Assembly: GCA_937981555.1 (NCBI GenBank)
Contig: CALJOK010000069.1
Coordinates: forward strand, 1 to 62,975
DNA from: an uncultured Saprospiraceae bacterium
Lineage (GTDB): Bacteria > Bacteroidota > Bacteroidia > Chitinophagales > Saprospiraceae
Reading direction: 5' to 3'
Length of the DNA: 62,975 nt
The notes below the pieces were generated by a model. The model was given only the letters and a program-made list of their open reading frames with translations, made no database searches and had not been told where the DNA came from. The translations under genes were made by a program, and so were the position numbers. Of the stretch, positions 24,401 through 31,294 are shown one piece after another (the stretch's first letter is position 1; each line of letters begins with the position of its first letter).

Positions 24401-24532
24401 TTCACCATAGCTTAGTGCATATTCGACAGCTTCTTGATCAACCGAGTTCGTTTTGGTTGATAAAAAAAATTGCCAAATACAAACTAGTGCCATTAGCACA
24501 AGAAAGAATTTGATAAGGCCTTTACCTTGCAT
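21425..24532 (-). CDS. secDF: Fused protein translocase subunit SecDF
   Basis: A 1035-residue single-chain SecD-SecF, the usual Bacteroidota form. It has an N-terminal helix, then [15 protein letters not shown] and [16 protein letters not shown] (SecD periplasmic P1), a large insertion, the first six-helix block with [24 protein letters not shown], and a second half with [16 protein letters not shown] (SecF) and a second block with [20 protein letters not shown]. The two DANVxxxER/NDTVVxxDR helices carry the residues used in proton coupling. The protein helps pull exported proteins across the inner membrane after SecA-SecYEG. A TATATTTG element on the minus strand (24580-24587) may be its -7 box. 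Confidence 0.95.
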   Translation of the reverse strand: [1035 protein letters not shown]

Positions 24533-24622
24533 TTGTAAAAAATTTTTAAAATTTAAAAATACGTTAAAATAAAATCGCGCAAATATACAAGTTTATACTA
24601 ATAAATGCTCGTTTTTCTAGCA

Positions 24623-24654
24623 TTTGTGAATGTGCAAAAACTATTCTACTTTTG
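24623..24654 (+). promoter_or_regulatory. Promoter upstream of the BON-LysM gene
   Basis: TTTG at 24623-24626, a 20-base spacer, then TACTTTTG at 24647-24654, fully consistent with the Bacteroidota consensus. It predicts an unusually long leader of about 145 nt before the ATG at 24809. Confidence 0.7.
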
Positions 24655-24808
24655 CGACGTTAAATTTTTTACGATGAGATACGGGTAATGTTGAATGTTT
24701 TGTCTGGTTTTTACTAACATTTATTTAATGAACTAAACTTGCAGAATTTATTTTGACATCCTTATCTTCAATTGTATTTTTTCCAAACCTAAAATTGATC
24801 AATTAATA

Positions 24809-25300
24809 ATGGGACTATTTTCATTCTTAAAAAAAGCAGGTGCTAGTTCTTTGTCTAAAAAAGAAGTGGCTAAAGTTGAAAAAACTGACGAAATTAAAAA
24901 GTTAGAAATAAAACTTTTGAACAAACAAAAAACTCTTGTATTAGAGGGAATTGTTGGAAGTCTAGGTATTAAATCTAAAGACTTAGTGGTAAAATTTGTT
25001 GGAGACAGAGCAACTGTTTCTGGACAAGTTGGTAGCAACGAAGACCGGGAAAAAATTATCCTTGCTATAGGTAATGTTTCTGGTGTAGCTACTGTAAGCG
25101 ATAAACTGATTGTTAAAAAAGCTACTCCACCTGCTGTTTTTTATACAGTTAAAAAAGGAGACACTTTAGGCAAAATTGCTAAAGCTCATTATGGAAAAGC
25201 TGGAATGTACAAGCAAATTTTTGCTGCGAACCAGCCAATGCTTAAAAGTGCAGACAAAATTTTCCCAGGACAAGTTCTTAGAATTCCTGCTGTGAAATAA
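24809..25300 (+). CDS. BON and LysM domain protein (Kbp/YgaU-like)
   Basis: A 163-residue protein without a signal peptide. Residues about 50-108 match a BON domain (LVVKFVGDRATVSGQVGS, then IGNVSGVATVSDKLIV). Residues about 112-162 match a LysM domain (YTVKKGDTLGKIAKAHYGKA, ending FPGQVLRIPAVK). The order and length match E. coli Kbp (YgaU), a cytosolic potassium-binding protein; that role is carried over by family, not shown here. It is divergent from secDF. Confidence 0.88.
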   Translation: MGLFSFLKKAGASSLSKKEVAKVEKTDEIKKLEIKLLNKQKTLVLEGIVGSLGIKSKDLVVKFVGDRATVSGQVGSNEDREKIILAIGNVSGVATVSDKLIVKKATPPAVFYTVKKGDTLGKIAKAHYGKAGMYKQIFAANQPMLKSADKIFPGQVLRIPAVK

Positions 25301-25307
25301 ATTTTTT

Positions 25308-25404
25308 AATGGTTAACTGTGAATGGTTAATGATTTATGTTCAACTTGTATATTTCTACGTTGAGAATATTCATCATTTTATCATTAACAGTTAACCGTT
25401 AAAT
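25308..25404. repeat. GGTTAAT-family inverted repeat, copy 1
   Basis: ATGGTTAACTGTGAATGG at the left end is mirrored by ATTAACAGTTAACCGTTAA at the right end. The 19-mer at 25313-25331 recurs exactly, in reverse complement, at 50851-50869. It lies between the convergent LysM and dehydrogenase genes, and its right end runs a few bases into the end of the dehydrogenase gene (stop at 25399). Confidence 0.65.
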
Positions 25405-26352
25405 AACATTTCTCAACCTTCCATTTAGATATCCTTCTATATTTTTTACGACATCATTTAATAATCTTCTTCTTGCGGCAAGACTCGCCCAAGCTTGATG
25501 TGGTGTGATAATGCAATTTTCCAAGCCTAATAAAATATGATCAGCTGGTGGTGGTTCTGAGGATAAAACATCTAAAGCTGCTCCAGCAATTCTTTTATTT
25601 TCCAAAGCATTTCTTAATGCTGACTCATTGATTAAGCCACCTCGAGCGGTATTGATTAAATAGGAGGTAGATTTCATTTTGGCAAGATTGAGTAGGGAGA
25701 TAATTCCTTTGTTTTCATCTGTCAAAGGTGCATGAAGACTAAGTACATCACTTTGAGAAAATAGTTCTTCCAAATCGACATATTCGATTCCTTCAAAAGA
25801 TTCTTTTTGAGGATTCTTCCGATGGACAATAACTTTCATCCCAAATGCTAGTGCAACATCTGCTACTGCTTTTCCTATTTTTCCAAAACCATAAATTCCC
25901 ATCACTTTCCCATAAATTTCATCAATCGACTGATGCCAATAGGCAAAATCATTCTGTTTAGACCAAATACCATGATGAACTTCTTGACTATATTTTTCTA
26001 CCTGATTAGTTAAGGCAAAAAGCATAGCAAAAACATGTTGAGCCACCGCCGGGGTACTATATCCACTCACATTAGAAACAGGAATATTTTTTTCTCTACA
26101 AAAATCTAAATCAACATTATTATAACCAGTTGCAGAAACACAAATATATTTGAGACGAGGAAGTTGTGCTAAAATAGGACGATCTAAAACTAGTTTGTTG
26201 ACAATCAAGATATCAGCAGATTGCGCCCTTGCAATAATTTCAGATCGATCTGTTCTAGGAAAAACTGAAAAGCTTGAAAGTGCTTCTAATCCTTCCCATT
26301 TGAGATCTCCAGGATTTAAAGTATGTCCATCTAAGGCAATAATATTTATCAT
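25399..26352 (-). CDS. D-2-hydroxyacid dehydrogenase (glycerate dehydrogenase-like)
   Basis: A 317-residue NAD-dependent dehydrogenase. It has the Rossmann motif IYGFGKIGKAVAD in mid-sequence, the catalytic arginine in LINTARGGLINE, the glutamate in DVLSSEPPP and the histidine in IITPHQAWAS; the HxxW arrangement fits the glycerate/hydroxypyruvate reductase branch. The cytosolic enzyme would interconvert a D-2-hydroxyacid and a 2-oxoacid. No serine-cycle or serA partner is adjacent. The gene stands alone; its last codons overlap the end of a palindromic repeat. Confidence 0.9.
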   Translation of the reverse strand: MINIIALDGHTLNPGDLKWEGLEALSSFSVFPRTDRSEIIARAQSADILIVNKLVLDRPILAQLPRLKYICVSATGYNNVDLDFCREKNIPVSNVSGYSTPAVAQHVFAMLFALTNQVEKYSQEVHHGIWSKQNDFAYWHQSIDEIYGKVMGIYGFGKIGKAVADVALAFGMKVIVHRKNPQKESFEGIEYVDLEELFSQSDVLSLHAPLTDENKGIISLLNLAKMKSTSYLINTARGGLINESALRNALENKRIAGAALDVLSSEPPPADHILLGLENCIITPHQAWASLAARRRLLNDVVKNIEGYLNGRLRNVI

Positions 26353-26459
26353 GTAATACTTGATTTTTGTTTCGTAATATTCTGATTATCAGTTAACTAT
26401 AGATTTTGTTAAAGGATAAGTAAAAGATAGTTTGATCATTAACCTTTGACAATTAGGCA

Positions 26460-27023
26460 TTATTTTTCGAATTGCTTTAAATGTAATTCTAAACTACTAT
26501 ACAATTCAGCCATTCGATGTGGACATCCAAAACAAGCTTCAAAACTTCCGTCTTTTCGTAAATCATTTGGGAAAACAAAAGTTCTTGTTTTACTATCTTT
26601 TTTGATAAAACTTAATAATTCATTCAAATCATTTTCTGGAAATATGATGGACTGTTGATTGGTGTTTTTTTCCATTTTTTTGACAATATATATTTCTTCA
26701 AATTGCTCCTCTCCAATTTTTTCTCCATAAAATTCATTTGGCGTTTCTAAAACAAGTAATGGAATATTGTCAATATTTAAATGAAAAATTCCAATGGGAG
26801 TTTGGTCACATCGAACGGATGGATAGGATTTGATCAAGGAGAATTCGTTTTTTGAATTGGTCGCCCACAATTCTACTTTTTGTTCTTTTTTGAAAAATAG
26901 CAAATGTAAAAGTTCAATGTCTTCTGATAATTTTCCATCATTAGAATTACTATCTGATGGATCGTTTTGGCAAGAAAAAAAACTAATTAAGAGAAATAAA
27001 ATACCGATTTTGGAAATTGTCAT
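26460..27023 (-). CDS. Putative lipoprotein with weak YkuD-like start
   Basis: A 187-residue protein. MTISKIGILFLLISFFSCQND is a lipoprotein signal with the acylated Cys near residue 18, followed by an Asp/Ser/Asn linker. The mature part contains LIKSYPSVRCDQTPIGIFHL, similar to the opening of L,D-transpeptidase (YkuD) domains, but the expected HxxNxxxG and SHGC catalytic motifs are not found. A late FEACFGCPHRMAELY holds two Cys and a His. Function is therefore open. The ATG at 27023 is preferred over 27071 because the upstream 16 residues would bury the signal. Confidence 0.6.
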   Translation of the reverse strand: MTISKIGILFLLISFFSCQNDPSDSNSNDGKLSEDIELLHLLFFKKEQKVELWATNSKNEFSLIKSYPSVRCDQTPIGIFHLNIDNIPLLVLETPNEFYGEKIGEEQFEEIYIVKKMEKNTNQQSIIFPENDLNELLSFIKKDSKTRTFVFPNDLRKDGSFEACFGCPHRMAELYSSLELHLKQFEK

Positions 27024-27154
27024 AAGCTGAAGTTGATGTGGAGTCTCTAAAAAAAACAAGTCCCTTTGCAACGCAAAAGGACTTAAGTAAAGATATATTT
27101 TTTAATGTGTTTTTTTTAATTTATGGATTAATTGATCTAAGATCAGGTGATGAA

Positions 27155-28333
27155 TTAATTATTTAGATTCCAATTATATGTTTTGAAATTAATCGAAGTT
27201 CCTGCTCCAATTGTTGTATTTGAATATTTATTTAAGTAGGATTTCAAATCGCCAAAGTCTTTCCCATACCAATCAAAAATTTTCGAAACTTCCACATTTC
27301 CAGCAGTAATCGTATTGTATTTTGAATTATTGATAAATGACTTGGTTTGTCTTTCTAAGTTTGAATTCAAGTTACTTTCTGTCCATGCTCTATTCAACAA
27401 GGGAGGGCAAGATTTTGCCGCACAATTTACAGCAAAGTGAATTCGAGGTTCTTTATATTTTGGACGAATAATATCATTTTCAATATTATTTAAACTCAAC
27501 GTTCGCAGATCGATTTTAATCCATTTTACATCCCAAGGTTTTCCATTGTTCAAATCCATGATGGATTTAAGTGGATAATTTTTCAAAATTAATTTGATTG
27601 TATTGGCATTATAAGCATTAATCCAAAAAGCTAAGGTTTTATTTCTACTCCAGGTTTTTTCGATATTGGTTTTTTCTAAAACCTTTAAATAAGCATCTAA
27701 TCTAATTTCCTCTTTTTTAAATCCTTGATAATTGACCACGCCTGATGAACTTACGTATTTTTTCAAAAGTGCATCAAAATCACCATGAATTCCAGCTGTA
27801 ACACTTGGCTTTTTATCATTAGATCCGAGAATACTCCCCACTTTTTCTTGTTTTTCGGCAACTTTAGCTCTTTCTTCTCTTTCTTTCTTCATTTTTTCAA
27901 CAAGTGCTTCCTTTGCTTTTTTAGCAGCTTCTGCTTTTCTCATTTCTTCTTCCAATCGTATTTTTTCAGACAATGCTTTTGCTTTTTCAGCTTCTATTTG
28001 AGCTTTTGCTTCAATCTCATTTTTAGCAATTGGAGCAGCAGCAGATCGATCAACTGTTGGTTTGGAATTAGTGGTCGTTTTTGAAGAAATATTTTTTGCA
28101 GTAACGTCAGTTGTCGTTTCTTCAGGTTTCATTTCTTTTTCAATTTCGTTTTTTGCTAAAACATTTGTTCCCTCCACATTTGAGTTTTTAGGAGCATCTG
28201 TGTCTGAATTCACTTTAGTTTGCTCAGTTTCAATAGGAGATGAAGTTGTCTCAGCTGAGTTAGCGTCAGTTTTAGTTTCACCTCCACAGCTAAAGAGAAA
28301 GAAAAGGATAGAAATAAAAAATAGATTTTTCAT
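27155..28333 (-). CDS. DUF547 domain lipoprotein with charged coiled-coil linker
   Basis: A 392-residue lipoprotein: MKNLFFISILFFLFSCGGE places Cys at about 16. Residues about 20-105 are Thr/Ser/Glu-rich low complexity. Residues about 107-165 form a Lys/Glu/Ala-rich probable coiled coil. The C-terminal 200 residues form the DUF547 domain, with LAFWINAYNANTIKLILKNY, DIIRPKYKEPRIHFAVNCAA and KSCPPLLNRAW as landmarks. DUF547 has been linked to thiol/papain-like folds, but its activity is not established. The coiled coil may hold the domain away from the membrane. Confidence 0.82.
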   Translation of the reverse strand: MKNLFFISILFFLFSCGGETKTDANSAETTSSPIETEQTKVNSDTDAPKNSNVEGTNVLAKNEIEKEMKPEETTTDVTAKNISSKTTTNSKPTVDRSAAAPIAKNEIEAKAQIEAEKAKALSEKIRLEEEMRKAEAAKKAKEALVEKMKKEREERAKVAEKQEKVGSILGSNDKKPSVTAGIHGDFDALLKKYVSSSGVVNYQGFKKEEIRLDAYLKVLEKTNIEKTWSRNKTLAFWINAYNANTIKLILKNYPLKSIMDLNNGKPWDVKWIKIDLRTLSLNNIENDIIRPKYKEPRIHFAVNCAAKSCPPLLNRAWTESNLNSNLERQTKSFINNSKYNTITAGNVEVSKIFDWYGKDFGDLKSYLNKYSNTTIGAGTSINFKTYNWNLNN

Positions 28334-28702
28334 AAAAAAATAATTAATGGTGATTGAGTTGTTTTGATTTTTAATAAAATAAATAGTTCAATGTGTTTAT
28401 TGCGAGAAATAATTCTAAAACTTAAAAAACATTAAGATGTTTACCTATTTTTTGCCCAAATGTTAAGAAACGGACTTTTGTGAAAACAGATGAGTGCAAA
28501 TTTAAATTTTTAATTGCAAAAATCTTTTCAGCTTCCTGACATATCCTTTAAATACCTTTTTGTTGCGGCAATGAAATTTACTACTTTTACGGTTCGTTTA
28601 AATCTATCTAATTAGTAAATGATTTTTAATAAGATTTAAATTATTACCGCTATTTATATTTTGTCAGAAAGCGGTAAACTTGACAAATTACGAAATAGAA
28701 TA
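28334..28702. other. 369-bp divergent intergenic region before gldA
   Basis: This AT-rich gap separates the DUF547 gene and gldA. Beyond the gldA promoter candidate (28559-28589) I see a minus-strand TAAATTTG (28497-28504) that could serve the DUF547 gene but lacks a -33 TTG. No hairpin, RNA or small gene stands out. Confidence 0.5.
28559..28589 (+). promoter_or_regulatory. Candidate promoter of the gldA cluster
   Basis: TTTG at 28559-28562, a 19-base spacer, then TACTTTTA at 28582-28589: one mismatch to the consensus, at the last base of the -7 element. The leader would be about 105 nt. Confidence 0.55.
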
Positions 28703-29611
28703 ATGTCAGTAAAAGTAGAGCAATTAACAAAAGTATATCAAACTCAAAAAGCAGTTAACGAAATTTCTTTCGAAGCAAAGAAAGGACAAGTTTTGGGTTT
28801 TTTGGGGCCAAATGGTGCTGGTAAAACAACTACCATGAAAATCATCACTTGCTTTATTCCTCAAACGGAGGGAAAAGTGACGGTATGTGGTTATGATACA
28901 CAAACTTCCCCAATGGAAGTACGTCAAAGAATTGGATATTTACCCGAGCATAATCCTTTGTACAAAGATATGTATGTGAAGGAATATTTGGGATTTGTGG
29001 GAGGACTGCATAAAGTGAAAAACAAAAAGCAGAAAGTAGCAGAAATGATTGAACGAGTTGGGCTTGGAAGGGAACAACATAAATTGATTGGAGCGCTTTC
29101 TAAAGGGTACCGTCAAAGAGTTGGTTTGGCACAAGCGATGTTGCATGATCCTGATGTTTTGATTTTGGATGAACCTACTTCGGGACTTGATCCTAATCAA
29201 TTAGTTGAAATTCGAAAGTTGATTATTGATTTGGGAAAAGAGAAGACTGTTATTTTTTCCACTCACATCATGCAAGAAGTGCAAGCGATTTGTGATCGAG
29301 TGTTGATTATCAATCGAGGGAAAGTGGTGGCCAATGATCCGGTGGAAGCTTTGCAAGATAGAATTTCAGGATCAACAACTGTAACCGTAGAATTTTTGGA
29401 AAAAACCCAAAAGGAGTTTTTGAAGAAAATAAGAAAAGTAAATTCAATCGAATCTTTGGGGAATAATCAATGGAAATTAACCGCTGATTTAAATGATGAT
29501 ATTCGAAAAGATATTTTTGATTTCGCGGTGCAGAATAAATTGACTTTGTTGGGTATGAAAAAAGATGTTTATAGTGTTGAGGATGTTTTCCAAGAATTGA
29601 CGAAAGATTAA
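28703..29611 (+). CDS. gldA: Gliding motility ABC transporter ATP-binding protein GldA
   Basis: A 302-residue ABC ATPase. Walker A is G35-P-N-G-A-G-K-T42, the signature is LSKGYRQRVGLAQAM (an atypical LSKGY in place of LSGGQ, as seen in GldA-type ATPases), and Walker B is VLILDEPTSGLDP. The C-terminal 80 residues form an extra regulatory domain. It would energise the GldF membrane subunit with GldG as accessory. The Flavobacterium complex is known to matter for gliding, but what it transports is unresolved. The ATG at 28703 is preferred; a TTG at 28661 would add 14 hydrophilic residues. Confidence 0.9.
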   Translation: MSVKVEQLTKVYQTQKAVNEISFEAKKGQVLGFLGPNGAGKTTTMKIITCFIPQTEGKVTVCGYDTQTSPMEVRQRIGYLPEHNPLYKDMYVKEYLGFVGGLHKVKNKKQKVAEMIERVGLGREQHKLIGALSKGYRQRVGLAQAMLHDPDVLILDEPTSGLDPNQLVEIRKLIIDLGKEKTVIFSTHIMQEVQAICDRVLIINRGKVVANDPVEALQDRISGSTTVTVEFLEKTQKEFLKKIRKVNSIESLGNNQWKLTADLNDDIRKDIFDFAVQNKLTLLGMKKDVYSVEDVFQELTKD

Positions 29612-29665
29612 TTTCTAATAGGAAATGATTCACCTTTAATGTTTCACCTTTAACTTTATATTAAA

Positions 29666-30367
29666 TTGAAAAAAATACTCTTAATTTTATCCTTGTTGTT
29701 TTATGTAAATGCATTGTTACAAGCGCAAGGTGACACGGTGTATTTGAGTAAGAATTTTAAATTTCAGGATGGGATATTTTTGAGTTTTGAGGATTTTAAA
29801 AATAACACGCCAACGTATGAATGGAAGGAGGTGCTTGCAGGTGTACATTCAAATCCACAAAACTTCTTAGCTCAGATGTACGGTTTAAAAGTGAAAAAAT
29901 CTGACACTCAAGAAAGTGAAGAGGTTGAATATCAAAATGTTAACTTGGAATCAATTTGGGGGATTTGCCTAGATGGAATTCCATATATTCGATTGTCACG
30001 GGAGGAATTAAATAAGGAAAATGTTGTTTTTGCAGGAATGAGATTGCGAGGTAAAATTTGCTATTATGAATACGAAGAATTTGTCATTCAGAAAAAAGAA
30101 ATGTCTGCTTATAATCCAGTAACAGGGCATCCTTTTCGAACAAAAAATGTCGATGTAAAGGTAAAGTTGATTCATCAAAATATGTTGCATTTTGAGACAG
30201 GCGAAACAGCAACTTTTTCAAAAGATAATTTTAAAGCGTGGATAAAAGATGATAAAAAATTATATCAAACAGTCAATGATTTATCACCTGAAGAAGTAGA
30301 CGAAAAGCTATTTAAATGCTTGCTTATATATGACGATAGAAATTTGGTAAAAGTTAGAAAAAAGTAA
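29666..30367 (+). CDS. Unknown secreted protein inserted between gldA and gldF
   Basis: A 233-residue protein with a clear signal peptide (KKILLILSLLFYVNALLQAQ) starting at a TTG codon, which coincides exactly with the signal's beginning. The mature part begins GDTVYLSKNFKFQDGIFLSFEDFKNN, a strand-rich layout with ESIWGICLDGIPYIRL and acidic stretches, ending KCLLIYDDRNLVKVRKK. I do not recognise the family. It sits 54 bp after gldA and 81 bp before gldF on the same strand, so it is probably co-transcribed with the transporter. A periplasmic or outer-membrane location is likely. Confidence 0.65.
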   Translation: MKKILLILSLLFYVNALLQAQGDTVYLSKNFKFQDGIFLSFEDFKNNTPTYEWKEVLAGVHSNPQNFLAQMYGLKVKKSDTQESEEVEYQNVNLESIWGICLDGIPYIRLSREELNKENVVFAGMRLRGKICYYEYEEFVIQKKEMSAYNPVTGHPFRTKNVDVKVKLIHQNMLHFETGETATFSKDNFKAWIKDDKKLYQTVNDLSPEEVDEKLFKCLLIYDDRNLVKVRKK

Positions 30368-30448
30368 TTTCATAAGTTCATTAAAAGTTTGCTTGAAAAT
30401 CTAAGTAGGCGAATTTAAAATCAAAATTGTTCATCCAGAATTAAACAT

Positions 30449-31180
30449 ATGCTAACGATTTTTTCAAAAGAAATAAACACATTTTTTAGCTCGCTGATTG
30501 GTTATATCTCCATTGGTGTTTTTTTATTAGTAACGGGTTTGATGATGTTTGTTTTTCCCGATACGAGTTTGTTGGATTACAATTATGCCACTTTGGATCA
30601 GTTGTTTTCTTTGGCTCCGATGATCTTTATGTTTTTGATTCCAGCGGTGACGATGCGATCATTTGCAGAGGAAATACAGACAGGAACTATTGAGTTGTTG
30701 ACTACAAGACCATTGCGAGATATTGAAATAGTAATGGGGAAATATTTAGCGAATTTAGCGCTTGTTTTGTTCGCACTTTTACCGACGCTTTTATATTATT
30801 ACACGGTGTATCAGTTAGGTTCTCCTGTAGGAAATTTGGACTCAGGAGCGATTCAAGGAAGTTATATTGGGTTGTTTCTTTTGGCAGGAGTTTATACTGC
30901 GATTGGCGTTTTTGCATCGTCCCTTATTGACAATCAAATTGTCTCATTTATCTTAGCAACCTTCCTATGTTTTTTCATGTATTCTGGATTTCTGTTCATT
31001 AGTAAAATGCCTTTCTTTTTTGGAACGTCAGATACGATTGTACAGATGTTTGGAATAGATTATCATTATAGTTCCATTAGTCGGGGAGTAGTGGATACTA
31101 GAGATATTATTTATTTTATTTCGATCGTTGCGTTATTCATAGCGATGACTTTAGTGTCATTAGAAAAACGAAAATGGTAA
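30449..31180 (+). CDS. gldF: Gliding motility ABC transporter permease GldF
   Basis: A 243-residue ABC-2 type permease with six hydrophobic segments. Characteristic parts are FSKEINTFFSSLIGYISIGV at the N-terminus, FLIPAVTMRSFAEEIQTGTIELLTTRPL (the amphipathic coupling region of ABC-2 permeases), and GIDYHYSSISRGVVDTRDIIYF near the end. It forms the membrane channel for GldA. GldG follows after 114 bp. Confidence 0.92.
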   Translation: MLTIFSKEINTFFSSLIGYISIGVFLLVTGLMMFVFPDTSLLDYNYATLDQLFSLAPMIFMFLIPAVTMRSFAEEIQTGTIELLTTRPLRDIEIVMGKYLANLALVLFALLPTLLYYYTVYQLGSPVGNLDSGAIQGSYIGLFLLAGVYTAIGVFASSLIDNQIVSFILATFLCFFMYSGFLFISKMPFFFGTSDTIVQMFGIDYHYSSISRGVVDTRDIIYFISIVALFIAMTLVSLEKRKW

Positions 31181-31187
31181 TTTTTTT

Positions 31188-31262
31188 TCAATGGTGAATG
31201 ATTAACGTTAATGTTGAATATTCATTATTTGGTTTGTAAAGTGTTGATTATTAATGTTTTAT
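31188..31262. repeat. GGTTAAT-family degenerate repeat, copy 2
   Basis: Between gldF and gldG, CAATGGTGAATGATTAACG and a following GTTGATTATTAATG resemble the copies at 25308, 35442 and 50794, although this one is more decayed. Confidence 0.4.
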
Positions 31263-31294
31263 AGAGTTTAATTTCGATTAATTATTTATTTTAA

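Noticed and set aside
26460-27023. L,D-transpeptidase call for the lipoprotein
   Set aside because: Only the opening strand looks like YkuD; the catalytic His and SHGC motifs are absent.
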